From Phytophthora quininea (Eukaryota; Oomycota; Peronosporomycetes; Peronosporales; Peronosporaceae), in the NCBI GenBank assembly GCA_011947345.1, contig JAAVTG010000057.1, positions 1 to 64,000 on the forward strand: a DNA stretch of 64,000 nucleotides, read 5' to 3'. How positions within the stretch are numbered: position 1 is the stretch's first letter; each line of letters begins with the position of its first letter. The position numbers and the translations under genes are program-made. The notes below the pieces were generated by a model. That model did no database searches. It was not told where the DNA came from and saw nothing but the letters and a program-made list of their open reading frames with translations. Shown piece by piece: positions 11,248 to 20,875 of this stretch.

Positions 11248-12448
11248 AATGGTGGAGCGAGGTACCAGCGTTTCACTTTTGTACGCTCGCGGAGCCACCA
11301 GATTCTCGAAGCCTCTTGGCGCAGGATCCATAAAATTTCGCAATTTATGCCGCGCACTTGCAGAACACCAATTTTGGTGTTTTGCAGACTTCCTGGATGG
11401 TAATCGCTGTTGGCCGTCGTCCACTACTTTTTTACTAAACTATGTTCAGCGCTTCATCCTACCCGTGGATCCCAAATTGTTCTGCACGATATATTTCGGC
11501 TTTATCATCAGTTGACGCAAGTTTTTATCGTGTTATACCGCATCCTGAAGCTGGGGGTATTCGAGTTGTGGCAATTTCAAACACGCCACCAGTATTTGGA
11601 GTGAAAGTTAATGGATTGGTTCCAACTGAGCCAAAGGCGCGCTTCTTCCCATACTTGCGACTTCAAGATTGGACAAAACTCCTTCAAAAGTACCAGATAT
11701 GGATCATCATCCGATGGAAGATTTAGGGTGCCCTAGACAACGCGTTCATCAAACATTGTCGAGCTTCCTATCACTTCGTGGGGTTCTCCTGCCTGTGGTC
11801 CATGACATAATGCTGCGCCTGTACTTTGGTGATTTGACTGTGGGCTCGCGGCTTTACTTTCTAAGATCACTGGACCCAAACGTTCAACAATGTGTTCGTC
11901 GTACGTGTCAAGCTATCGAAACGGTTGAGCACTGCTTTTATACGTGTCCAGCCTTGAAAGAAATGTGGCGCCAAGTGTGGGCTCCGTGGTCATCAGTCTT
12001 CCGACCATCTCTAAGCTGGCGGCTGTTGCTTTTCCAAAGCTACAAGATATCCGCACAAGGTGGAGAGAGAAGCAAAAGAATTGCTGTTTCTTTGGAAAGT
12101 GCAAACTGCTATTGTTTTCCACGCCACATGGAGATTGCGAAACGACATTCATTTCCGTGAGACGAAGGCAGAAATGCCTAACGTTGCTAATCTGCAAAGT
12201 TCCTTTAAGATACGCTACCAATTCATTTACCAGCATGCGACGGATCTTCATTGCGATTGCAGAACTAGTCGGGCAATTGGGGTTTGATCCTCCGAAGGAC
12301 ATTCTTCTAGAACGGCCGCAGGGTATTTGGATCCCGCGAGTTTAGCTGAATTCTGCGAATGGATTCTTGATTAGATAGATTGTCTAAGCTACACCTTCCA
12401 GACGAGAGAATCCACTAACTAGTTAAGCAAATCATTTCAACTCAACCA
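11248..12448 (+). mobile_element. LINE 3' fragment with 18-bp target duplication
   Basis: Homologous to the 3' half of the LINE at 7419-9767 (compare LFCRALAEHQFWCFADFLDG with the same region there) and ending in the zf-RVT-like motif (CVRRTCQAIETVEHCFYTC near 11900). Several frameshifts separate the pieces. It is bounded by a near-perfect repeat, ACTATGATCACCACTCTC at 11230-11247 and ACTATGGTCACCACTCTC at 12449-12466 (17 of 18). The 3' end reads CATTTCAACTCAA. It sits inside another LINE-like sequence. Confidence 0.85.
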
Positions 12449-12860
12449 ACTATGGTCACCACTCTCCAAGAACCGGTTTGGGCAATCTGCCAAAAGGACC
12501 TGGTTGAACATTTTTCGACACTCTGGATGTTCATGCGCACCATTGTTCTCTATGTGCTCTGGACAGCACGCAACAAACACCAGTTCGAGGACCACCAGCC
12601 CCCAGAAGCTTCCACGACCAGCTTTCGCGTCTATGCTGTATTTGGTGCCCATTTCTGAGCACTATTACGATCTTCCTCTCCGTCAACGCAATCCGAACCG
12701 CAACGCTGTCTGCAGGTGTTTTCGCCTGCGACTCGTCTTCGCCGCTTCATGGCAACACATCCTCGGATTTTTACCGTCCGCCACGACGCGTGGTTTCTCA
12801 ACGACTCGGGGCTTCTCACAGCTCCACCGATCTACTCGACGACAAACGTATGATCATGTA
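12449..12860 (+). pseudogene. Second LINE-type 3' coding remnant
   Basis: Reads TTLQEPVWAICQKDLVEHFS then WMFMRTIVLYVLWTARNKHQFE, which resembles the C-terminal region of other non-LTR retrotransposon ORFs, though not the family of the two LINE copies upstream. The matching upstream part would lie before 11230, split off by the inserted LINE. Frame breaks near 12655. Assignment is by resemblance only. Confidence 0.5.
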
Positions 12861-13229
12861 TTCTAGGTGAATGTACATTTCGCATTTCGAGAAGTCTAAT
12901 TAACACGGATCACAACTCCCCCCTAAATTTGCTCTAAACACCAGATGTTTTGGCATCTGTTCTCCTTCTGGACCAACGAAAGCCTCCGGTTTTGACTGAT
13001 GATCGGTTAGCCCTAATGGTGCCCTTTCCCCAAACTTTTGGCTGGCCGAGAAAGTTTTTTGAGCGGCTGTAGCTCAAAAATGACGCAGAATTGACCAAAT
13101 CTGACCTCAAAATCGGAATCTACGCACGCGAATTACCCTTATATATAACTATCGTATATGGAAAGTCACCAACTTCTTGGCGAAAAACGCCCTAGAGTTA
13201 CGGTATCAACTATTTTGGCCAGTACAATA
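12861..13229. other. AT-rich spacer
   Basis: No gene recognised. Contains TATATATAAC near 13141-13149 and a start codon at 13158 for a low-quality frame. Confidence 0.4.
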
Positions 13230-13959
13230 GCTACACCCAAGCGACACACTCGGACGATTCGTCACAGCCTAACTGCCAAACAAACACCGGGGAGAATGCT
13301 AACCACCAGAGTCAAGATAGTTACGACGAGGAGAACAACCGACAGAACTTCAGCTACGCACCCGCACTAAGCGATAACTCGCCATCCGTGTATGAGCCCC
13401 GTTCAAGCACGCAGCTATCCATCCGCTCCTGCGGTGCCTTGCGAAAGACACATAGAGAGCTACCGTCGCCAACATTTCATGGAATGCGAAGAATCAGCAG
13501 CGACGATAGAGCTGCCCAACACCCTAACCCAACAGCGCAATACTGCGAAGGTCCCCGTCCACAGACCATTCTCAAGCGCAAGCCCTGTTACAAATTGACA
13601 CAACAATACACACACACACACACGAATGTGACTCTCAATCGCATCAGAACTATGGTAATGGGTCGTACCAGCGGTACAGGCAGGACCATTCACAGATGCC
13701 AATCCAGACCCGCCATGGGATTGACCAAGAACGACACTACCACGATGACACGCGCCAATTGTATCCCGGAGGAGGCAACCAACGATTCGACGTCTCTCAT
13801 GCCCAAGACCGACGTGCTTCTGCAAGAACCGGTGAATTACAACCTCAACGTAGTGTATCTACACCATCTCAATCGTTGCAAAGCGCTGCAAGCATATCTG
13901 GAACAAGTGTAACACAGCGACGTCCACGCAACACATCTTCCGTGCAAGAACGTTTCTAG
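13230..13959 (+). pseudogene. Q/N/S-rich gene fragment, frameshifted
   Basis: Two polar, low-complexity coding pieces can be read in different plus frames. The first, about 13230-13600, is rich in Ser, Gln, Asn and Asp (for example NFSYAPALSDNSPSVYEPRS). The second runs from about 13640 to the stop at 13959 (RHGIDQERHYHDDTRQLYPGG, then a Ser/Gln/Arg-rich tail). A short (CA)n run at about 13608-13623 lies between them and may cause the frame change. The composition suggests a disordered C-terminal region, possibly of a retroelement Gag or a host protein. No family is assigned. Confidence 0.4.
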
Positions 13960-14001
13960 ATCAACGATCGCCGATCGGTCGACGTACAGCCCAGCGTGCT
14001 T

Positions 14002-14322
14002 CTAGTAGCTCTTGATGTCCTCTGCAGGCATCTCGGCTGGGCGAGGGTGTCTTTTGGAGTCCATGAAGTCGGGAGGTGTTTTGCAGAGCTGCTGCTTTCT
14101 CTTTAGGACCCTCGAGATGGTTGGGATGGAGGGTGCTACGGGCAAACAGAACTCTGCCTGCGCCCAGGCGCTTAGCTTCCTATGATTCCAGTCCGGGTAC
14201 TTGGCATGCTGGCGGCACACTTGCAGCTGCTGTTTCTTCGTCATGCGGACGCGCTTGGGTCGGGAGGCACAGTGCATTGCGGCCATGCAGGCGTTCTTGC
14301 TTGTCGGGCACACGCGGTGCAT
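14002..14322 (-). pseudogene. Pogo/CENP-B-like DNA-binding fragment
   Basis: The 106-residue frame contains MTKKQQLQVCRQHAKYPDW, then KLSAWAQAEFCLPVAPSIPT and ISRVLKRKQQL. This is the helix-turn-helix pattern at the N-terminus of pogo/Tigger transposases and CENP-B-like proteins. No second HTH or DDE catalytic domain follows. It ends soon after, so it is a transposase fragment or domesticated remnant. Confidence 0.6.
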
Positions 14323-14465
14323 CGGAAGATCTCGTTTGAATTTTGGGCGGGAAATTCACTTTTTTCAGTACTGGATGCAGTTCCCGCTCAACAGCATATG
14401 TATGCCGAACTAAAGTTATAGGTTGTCAACCCTTGCATATTGACGCTACCCCTGTACAGCTGAAA

Positions 14466-14570
14466 CGGAATGTTGACGCTGCTTGATATTTCACATCAAC
14501 TACAGTACTGGCCAAGCAACGATGCTAGCGAATGGCTCGAATCCGCTTCGGCAGCAGCCAAAGAGCCAGG
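14466..14570 (+). repeat. Decayed copy of an RXLR upstream region
   Basis: AACGGAATGTTGACGCTGCTTG..CATCAACTAC..GCGAATGGCTCGAATCCGCTTCG aligns with the 120 bases upstream of the RXLR gene at 15846 (AACGGAATGCTGATGCGGCTTG..CATCAACTAT..GCGAATGG..). No effector start follows. The plus frame 14532-14792 that begins here has no signal peptide and is probably not a gene. Confidence 0.6.
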
Positions 14571-14819
14571 CACGGCGCAGCCCAGAAGCCATCCCATAAC
14601 GTCGACGTATCGGTAGCGGCGGAAAAATGCGCCCACAAGGCACTGAAGAAACCTGCGCATGACGTGTACAAGGCTGCCAAGGTTGGTGGTGCGGAGTTGA
14701 AGGGGTTCTCCAGAAGGGTCGACAAGAATCCGATGCTCAGCTACCATCACTGGATGTTCATCCAGGCCAACCACAACCTGGCACAGAACTAGAAGATGCC
14801 TACACTGGCAAAGCTTCTC

Positions 14820-15086
14820 GCAGATTCAATTCTCGGCGTCCCAGCCGGTGTCAATCCACTTAGCGAACAACTGCAACTCCTCGGCAGGCAGCCTTTTGCA
14901 GGCTCTCTCTTCGTCGTCACTGCTATTGACAGCTTTAGTGTTCACAGCTTTGGCTGCACGAAGCCTGTGCTTGGTATAAAGTTCGTTAACTGCTCTAACC
15001 GAAAATTCTAGAGTAGAATAGGAAACGACAACATCGTAGCAGACTACTGTAGTAGTGTGGTGAATACGATCAGAAATGCAGTGCGT
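14820..15086 (-). pseudogene. RXLR-type effector pseudogene, lost start codon
   Basis: The 5' end aligns with the intact RXLR gene at 15846: the leader CACCGACTACAA is followed by ACG where the start ATG should be (minus-strand base 15086). A hydrophobic signal-peptide-like stretch can be read in another frame and ends in a stop. Downstream are KHRLR, a degenerate RXLR site, then SSDDEER (dEER motif) near 14925, and a W-type segment LQLFAKWIDTGWDAEN ending at a stop near 14835. Homologous W segments occur at 42290 and 56530. A good core promoter sits at 15125-15142. The far end is uncertain; an open minus frame continues to 14496. Non-functional as read. Confidence 0.75.
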
Positions 15087-15124
15087 TGTAGTCGGTGGTG
15101 GGCGATCAGTTGCTCATCTTCGAA

Positions 15125-15142
15125 GCCGACGGACAAATGAGC
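15125..15142 (-). promoter_or_regulatory. Inr-FPR core promoter of the pseudogene at 15086
   Basis: The minus strand reads GCTCATTTGTCCGTCGGC, matching the oomycete initiator (YCAYTYY) with its flanking region, about 40 bases before the old start. Confidence 0.6.
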
Positions 15143-15690
15143 TCGAGTCATTCACTGACACCATGAATAGCAAGCCGCGTCAACATTTCGTGCTTGCCAT
15201 TTTCCTTTGGGATGGGTCACAACACCGACTATAATAGTTCGATCATATTTTACCTTACGTGCGATCGCTACTGTACTCGTTGCCGCGAGTACGGCGTCCT
15301 TACTAGACTTGCAAACAATCGGCATGTCGAATTCTGTCGGCATTTTGCATTTTACTTTTTGAGAAGCAGACAATACTGTAGTACTTCCAACACCCACTGT
15401 GCTTAGTTGCTGTGATAATGCAGATCGACAATTTCACAAATGAACGTTTCCATAGAGAAACTCAGATCGATGCATGTAGTAGAGAGCTCAGTTTGTTCAC
15501 GAAAGCATACGGCACGATGCGTTCTCAAGAATTCCGTCAAAAATATCCTGTAAACGTAAATTCCATACAGGACAGAGCGCTCCTGACAACAAACCTGACA
15601 CCACAGTGTGACTTGCAGCATATATTAGAGCAGTAGTTCGTCGAACTTTGGTTGCGTTGCCTGCATCTGGTCTGCTGTGACCCATCCTGA
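15143..15690. other. Spacer between effector loci
   Basis: An unassigned 74-residue plus frame at 15412-15636 and its antisense frames show no recognisable motif. Bases about 15700-15790 belong to the upstream region of the following effector gene. Confidence 0.4.
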
Positions 15691-15791
15691 AGAGAAATGG
15701 TGTTACAAGAACGGAATGCTGATGCGGCTTGTTGTTTCGCATCAACTATTACGGTATAGTGATCAAGTTATGGTGCCAGCGAATGGTTTAA

Positions 15792-15809
15792 GCTCACTTC
15801 TCAATCTGC
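15792..15809 (+). promoter_or_regulatory. Inr-FPR core promoter of the RXLR gene
   Basis: GCTCACTTCTCAATCTGC matches the oomycete initiator plus flanking promoter region and lies about 40-55 bases before the ATG at 15846. Confidence 0.75.
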
Positions 15810-15845
15810 TTCGAAGAACAAGAACCGCCCCAACCACCGACTACA

Positions 15846-16664
15846 ATGCGCATCATTTTAATCGCATCCTTCGCGCTTCTGGCCTGTGTCGACGCTGTCG
15901 TCGCCAATTCCACTCCCACACTATCGGTTAGTGCAGTTGGTGGCCACTCTGACAAGCGCATGCTTCGTGCCGATGTTGCGGACAATGAAGATGTCGACGG
16001 TAGCGGCGGCGACGATGATGACGAAGAGAGAATTCTTGGTCTGAACCATTACAAGCTGTGGAACATGAAGCGTGCGGCGAACAGCGAGATCAAGGCTGCC
16101 GAGAAGGCTAAGGCTAAGGCCGCTGCTAAGCTTCAAAAGGAAGCGGATAAAAAGATCCAAGCAGCCATGAAGAAATCCGCGCAAGAAGAAGTCAAGGCTG
16201 CCAAGGCGGAGCTCAATGACAAGAAGCTGGCTGCTCAATTTATCGGTAAGAAGTGGTCTCCTGAGAGAATGGAAAACTTCCTCAAAGCGGAGAAATACGG
16301 CGACAACCAGAAGATCACTAAATTTATGGAGACGTACAAGAGTATGCACGCCAAAGCCAAGGGTAAGGACACTGCTGCTGCTGCTCCTGCCGCCGCTGCC
16401 GCTGCTCCTGCTGCTGCTGTTCCTGCCGCCGCTGCCGCTGCTCCTGCTGCTGCTGCCGCTGTTCCTGCCGCTGCTGGTGCTGCCCCTGCCGCCGCTGCCG
16501 CTGCTCCCGCCGCCGCTGCCGCTGCTCCTGCCGCCGCTGCTGCTGCTCCTGCCGCCGCTGCCGCTGCTCCTGCCGCCGCTGCTGCTGCTCCCGCCGCCGC
16601 TGCTGCTGCTCCTGCCGCCGCTGCCGGTGGTACCCGAAGCTGGTCGTTGTGGCCGTGGAACTAG
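15846..16664 (+). CDS. RXLR-dEER effector with Ala/Pro tail
   Basis: A predicted secreted effector of 272 residues that would be delivered into host plant cells; its host target is unknown. Residues 1-20 are a typical signal peptide (MRIILIASFALLACVDAVVA). RMLR at 38-41 is the RXLR motif and DDEER at 58-62 the dEER motif. A family box GLNHYKLWNMKRAAN follows, then a Lys/Ala-rich helical stretch (about 83-122) and a W-type segment (FIGKKWSPERMENFLK near 132-147, METYKSM at 161-167). From residue 177 the protein is an Ala repeat punctuated by Pro, ending GGTRSWSLWPWN. The start is supported by the signal peptide and core promoter. Closest relatives in the window are 42588-43208 (shared tail and signal region) and 61878-62399. 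A further copy with another W segment is at 58122. Confidence 0.95.
   Translation: MRIILIASFALLACVDAVVANSTPTLSVSAVGGHSDKRMLRADVADNEDVDGSGGDDDDEERILGLNHYKLWNMKRAANSEIKAAEKAKAKAAAKLQKEADKKIQAAMKKSAQEEVKAAKAELNDKKLAAQFIGKKWSPERMENFLKAEKYGDNQKITKFMETYKSMHAKAKGKDTAAAAPAAAAAAPAAAVPAAAAAAPAAAAAVPAAAGAAPAAAAAAPAAAAAAPAAAAAAPAAAAAAPAAAAAAPAAAAAAPAAAAGGTRSWSLWPWN
16374..16632 (+). repeat. GCN/CCN coding minisatellite
   Basis: GCTGCTGCTCCTGCCGCC-type units code for the (A)3-6P tail of the effector. The homologous tails at 42600-42690 (minus) and 58140-58250 (minus) are much shorter, so length varies between paralogues. The long antisense frames here are by-products of the repeat. Confidence 0.9.
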
Positions 16665-16798
16665 CAAACTCAACAGCGTAGTTTGTCCACAAAGGTACTT
16701 CCTATACAAACACGTTTTGGCCGCTGCTGCTGGTACCCAAAACTGGAGCAAACTCAACAGCGTAGTTTGTCCATAAAGGTATTTCCTATACAAACACG
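16639..16798. repeat. 3' tandem repeat behind the effector, two units
   Basis: The segment AGCAAACTCAACAGCGTAG, then TTTGTCCA(C/T)AAAGGTA and CAAACACGTTTTGG, occurs twice in a row, spanning the end of the coding region and the 3' flank. The same unit occurs once at about 42515-42590 and three times at about 57880-58130, always at effector 3' ends. Confidence 0.85.
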
Positions 16799-16955
16799 TT
16801 TTGGCTTTTGCTGGACGCTTCTACCACAGTTGTATATTCCGAATATGATGAGTTGTACGAAGTTTTAATCCACCAGTAAAGTGGTATTCCGAAACCAATG
16901 CATCACATGTGGACGTCATGAACGGCCTAATGTATTAGAAACTGGCGCATTCACA

Positions 16956-17107
16956 CACAGTGAAACTAGCGGGGCTGTAGTTAAAACCCCTTACTGTTGT
17001 CGAAATGAGCGAGCTGCCTAATCAGCGACTGCATAAACGATTATGAAATGTTGTAGCTGTGCAGATTGATACTGGCAAACGGAAAGATACATACAGTAAT
17101 GACTTCC
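16956..17107. repeat. Effector-upstream repeat, copy B
   Basis: Nearly identical to 1-152. Here it runs uninterrupted into the RXLR pseudogene that begins near 17160, so it probably belongs to that gene's upstream region. Confidence 0.85.
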
Positions 17108-17159
17108 GAAGCAAACCATGGTCGAACTCATGCCTTCGTCAATATAAAGCAACCTCGGG

Positions 17160-17880
17160 TTCACATGGCTTCATTGTGATGGTATTGACTACCTTAGTGA
17201 CTTGCTTCGACATCGTTTCGTTTCGTTTCGAAGTGGGTACATTGATGTCACTTACACTATGTCTAACGACTTCTGGTGCCCGTACCAGCAACGCCCTGTT
17301 CGTCGTTGCTGTCATCCCTTGAGTCGATCAGATCCGCCCCAGAGTCCCCCTCACACCCTTACACAGTGTCAGAGGCGGCATCCGAGAAAGCTTCATTCGA
17401 ATTATTTGCAAGCCAATGTCCAATATCGGCTCGCATGTGGGCTAGCGCCTTGTTCCAGTATGAATTTATAGTCGACCCCAAAGCGGGGGGACTTGCTTCG
17501 ACATCACCGCGGCCAATTCATCTTCGACACACTTAACGTCACCAACGAGCATTCGAGAAATCGTCTGCTTCGTACTACAAGACCGACGACATGGAGGAGC
17601 GAGCTTTCATGTAAAGATCGGGAACATAAAGCGCGCAGCTAACAACGAGCTCGTCGTGGCAAGCGAGGCCCCAGCAAAGGCCACGAAGACGTCTGTATTG
17701 AAAGAATACAATGTTCTCAGGGCCAAGGCAAAGCAAGCATAGATGTTTGATCCGCAAGAAATGGGACCCTGTCAAAAAGATGGGCTAGGCGACGCAGCTC
17801 GACATAGCACGAAACGAGATTGCTTACTACTTCTACAAACACACCGACAAGACCGGTCCGAAAGGTGGCTTAGCGCATTT
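17160..17880 (+). pseudogene. RXLR effector pseudogene split by an insertion
   Basis: A signal-peptide-like sequence (FIVMVLTTLVTCFDI) near 17172-17214 resumes after an insert as TAANSSS at 17506. The likely ATG is damaged: the sequence reads CATGGCTTC where an ATG followed by one more base would be in frame. In the next frame comes NRLLRTT (RLLR, RXLR) near 17550, in another frame DDMEERAF (dEER) near 17587, then NIKRAANNELVVA and KEYNVLRAKAKQA. A weak C-terminal segment (NEIAYYFYKHT..) follows near 17815-17850. At least three frame changes and stops are present. It resembles the pseudogenes at 44104-44625 and 32758-32965. Confidence 0.8.
17215..17489. mobile_element. 275-bp insertion with 16-bp target duplication
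   Basis: The repeat GACTTGCTTCGACATC occurs at 17199-17214 and 17490-17505. Removing the sequence between them rejoins an effector signal peptide in frame. The long duplication suggests target-primed retrotransposition (LINE tail, SINE or retro-copy). The inserted piece holds an open frame with SEAASEKASFELFASQCPIS that I cannot assign. Confidence 0.8.
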
Positions 17881-18296
17881 AGTTATGAAATAATGTGAAG
17901 AAACGTCGGCTTCTTTTAATGAGATGCACGACAGAACTATTTGGACGGAAGCGGCTTGGTTTGGTGAAACCTCATCGCAGGAGCATTAAGCAACCGATTA
18001 ACAAACTACTATCTACTACAACCGAAGCTAGAAAGCGTCGCTTCTTCACTTACACTGCTCGATGAATCCAAGCTGCGCTGCTGCAGCAAGACCCGGCGAA
18101 TTGGCGTGTGGCATTACCCATAGATCTCCATCTGTACCATAGAATACGGGGGGCTGCAGACTGGACAAGACTTGCTACATCGCCATACATGTAGCTATCA
18201 AAAGTGCTAACTTGTTTCCATGAAAGCAGGAATGCATTGCACGTTCAGTACCAATTATACTGTTGGGCTTGTTGAAACTCTTTTCCAGGCACGAAC
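17881..18296. other. Spacer
   Basis: No gene or repeat recognised. Bases about 18210-18296 resemble the 3' flank of the paralogue at 60121 (TGCTAACTTGTTTCCATGAA). Confidence 0.4.
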
Positions 18297-18898
18297 TTAA
18301 GCCGCCTTCGCTTTCGCAGCAGCAGCAGCGGCATCCTTTCCTTTGGCGTACGTATCCTTGTACGTCTCCATAAATTTAGAGATTTTCGGGTTGTTGCCCA
18401 ATGTCTTCACGTTGAGGAATTCGCCAACTCTCTCAGGAGACCATCCCTTTTGATAAATTGAGCAGCCAGCTCTGCGTCCACAGCCTTAGCCTTGGCAGCC
18501 TTGGCTGTTTCTTGCGCTGACTTCGTCGCGGCTGCTTGGGCCTCTTTAGCCACTTTCTTTTGAGCCTCGGCAGCATTAGCTGCATCTTGCGCGGACTTCT
18601 TCGCGGCTGCTTTGGCCTCTTTAGCCGTTTCCTTTTGAATCTTAGCAGCGGCCTTAGCCTTAGCCTTGTCGGCCGCCTTGATCTCGCTGTTCGCCGCACG
18701 CTTCATCCTCCACAGCTGCAAATGGTTGAGACCAAACGCTCGCTCGTCGCCCTTATCATTGATGTTGTCGCCTTGGGCATTACGAAGCAGGCGCGTACTC
18801 GATTGTTGGTCGACAGCGGTAAACGGATTGGCCGTGACGGTGTCGAAGCAAGCCAGCACGACCATCGAAGCCAGCAGGAGGAGGCAATGAGGACGCAT
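18297..18898 (-). pseudogene. RXLR effector with C-terminal frameshift
   Basis: The signal peptide (MRPHCLLLLASMVVLACFDTVTAN) spans residues 1-24, RLLR lies at 36-39 and a dEER-like GDER at 50-53. GLNHLQLWRMKRAAN follows, then a long Lys/Ala-rich repeat region of KEAKAAAKKSAQ-type units. The frame starting at 18898 stops at 18407 after QFIKRDGLLREL. One base out of frame the expected W segment continues (GWSPERVGEFL, KISKFMETYK) and ends in a short poly-Ala at the stop 18297-18299. The break is at about 18450, in an AAAAGGG run where relatives read a Gly-Lys pair. It is either a truncated 163-residue effector or a sequencing error in an intact gene. Promoter and start are intact. Confidence 0.85.
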
Positions 18899-18934
18899 CG
18901 GTCGCAGATCGGTTGTTGGGAGGTCAGGTGCGAA

Positions 18935-18952
18935 GCGAATTCGGAACTGAGC
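18935..18952 (-). promoter_or_regulatory. Inr-FPR core promoter
   Basis: The minus strand reads GCTCAGTTCCGAATTCGC, about 40-55 bases upstream of the ATG at 18898. About 200 bases further upstream are shared with the palindrome-linked promoters at 60937 and 61819. Confidence 0.7.
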
Positions 18953-19139
18953 TGCCGGTGTTCACGAGCACATTGCGAAGCCTATCATCGTTTTTCTTCA
19001 GGATGGGAATCCTCACTGACTGTAACTAGAATACAGTCTTCAGCTCTTTGGGAAATGCATCCGGTATCTATTCGACCGAATACAGTACTACACCTGCTAC
19101 ACTACCGGTAGTATTAACATTTACAATGCAAATCCTGTG

Positions 19140-20549
19140 ACCAATCAAGTGATGCGTAACGTTTGTTTACGAGACGTTCCGTGTCTCCCACTCATCATGT
19201 GTTCTCTCCAAAGAAAGACAAAGAAAGACGAAAGAACGTCGGCAGGCTCGAATCTTTCCGCACCGCTCAATTCTGTGTCGGTTTCTGGTTTTGCGACCGC
19301 AATGGCTCGACAGATAGCGGCTTGATTATTGCGAGCTTTTACGGTAAATTTCGGTCCCAGCCTCAACCAGGAGTCCGCATTGCGGTCGAGGACCTGTACT
19401 ACGGGCCGTAGAAAGTGGCTCACACCGGATACACATCGCTGGACTCCACAACGAACGAGCCTAGATTCCATAGCTATTCCAGGCCTGTACTATTCCCCAT
19501 GACACGGAACAGCCACGCCCTCGAGGTGCCCTTGGGAGGGTGGGGGTCTTGGGGCCGCACCTTCGCTCGATCACTTGTCTGCGTGCTCCGCACACGGATC
19601 TTAAAAATCGTTGGGAACGAGTAGTGCTGTTTGTCATCCGCAAACTTGGCGTTTGTGGAAAACGCCTACTGGTACTTTGACGACACTGGGATCTCTCAGC
19701 TATGGTTTCATGGGAAAATAGCAACTGGGCATTGACAATTGTTTGTATTAAAGCGAAGCCTCTCCTGACTCGGTGACGCCTGAAGCGTGTACTGGTAGGT
19801 ATTCGTTCGCTGTTTACGAAGTTGTACGGTTGAGCTTACATGTATAATATTAACGCTCACTTTCGACAGCTGCGTCTTCAAGCAGATGGACTTCCGAATT
19901 TGTTCCCGTGGCTACAGTACAGGTACATGTAGTTTGGTTTGCCGACGGCGTGCATTTTCTCTGTAATCCTCTTCAGGTGCACACCATCCGTCGACCAGCA
20001 TCTAGGGAAAAACTATTCCCAGCAACTGTTTTGTTAGCAGGAAAAAACTAATGCAATCGCTCTAGAGCAACACAATGTTTATTTTACTAAAGGAGGAAGG
20101 CATGAACACCCAATCGTTCGATTCGGCAACATGTAGCAACTCCCCACTAACAAAACACCCCACCAATCAGAGCAAAAACACGAGGCCATCTATATTCAAC
20201 TTATGAAATCGTCAGATGACACCGCAAAAACGTTTTCTTGTCCTGGAAACGTCGATATTGTCGGCTGGTTGTTGTCGCCCATCGTGCATTATCCCTCCTC
20301 CGTACATTTTGCCTTTGTCGTGGACAGCATCAACACCCAGTTGATACACACGTTGTGCTACCTGTATCTGATGGGGTATCAAGCATCATGAGATGATGCG
20401 ACGCCTTGCCTATACATCGCTTGGCACGTAATACGCTAGACCAGCGTCTGATATTGGCCCAAATTGGCCCAAGAGCTAGGAACATCGTACTAACACGGCA
20501 CTGTAAATAACACAACACTGGCCAACGCAATGGCTACTTGCTACTCCTC
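19140..20549. other. Gene-poor stretch
   Basis: Several overlapping frames of 60-108 residues occur at 19137-19724 on both strands, none with a motif I recognise. A piece near 20050-20078 (ATCGCTCTAGAGCAACACA) matches the 3' end of the LINE at 9655-9675. Confidence 0.4.
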
Positions 20550-20566
20550 GCTCATTCCAACATTTG
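20550..20566 (+). promoter_or_regulatory. Inr-FPR core promoter
   Basis: GCTCATTCCAACATTTG matches the initiator plus flanking region and lies about 40-55 bases before the ATG at 20606. Confidence 0.75.
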
Positions 20567-20605
20567 ACCAGCCTCCGACAAGCCCACCGCCACAACAACG
20601 CAAAA

Positions 20606-20875
20606 ATGGAATTCTCCAGCTTTCTCAAAGCCTTCGCGCTCCTCGCTCTGCTGACAGTCGACGTCAAGGTTGCCAACGCAGACCAAGCCCGCAACCTCCG
20701 CGTCGACCCGGCCACCGACAACGTTGAGCAGCCAGCGGCCAGGCAACTGTCCAGGGATCGAAAAAAAAAACATTGGCATTGTTACATTGCAAAATTGATC
20801 TCCACAATATTGATTGTGGCGACCTCGACCAATATTGTCAGAATCGTGAGGGCAACTAGCAACTTTTACTCGTAG
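20606..20875 (+). pseudogene. RXLR effector truncated by a hAT transposon
   Basis: The gene starts MEFSSFLKAFALLALLTV, a signal peptide ending near residue 25 (ANA|DQ), with RNLR (RXLR) at 29-32. There is no clear dEER before the break. At base 20752, residue 49, the hAT terminal inverted repeat begins, and the frame continues 41 more residues on transposon sequence (RKKKHWHCYIAKLIS..) to a stop at 20875. The original C-terminal effector domain is not found on the other side of the transposon. The start is chosen for the signal peptide; an upstream in-frame ATG at 20564 would bury it. As it stands it encodes an 89-residue secreted chimera. Confidence 0.8.

Noticed and set aside
14532..14792. 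Plus-strand 86-residue frame after an effector-like upstream region
   Set aside because: No signal peptide or RXLR; it begins inside the decayed leader and is antisense to another weak frame.
15921..16793. Long antisense frame (290 residues) and a Leu/Pro-rich frame over the effector at 15846
   Set aside because: Both are shadows of the GCN/CCN repeat; repeats stay open in several frames. The sense frame has the signal peptide and RXLR-dEER.
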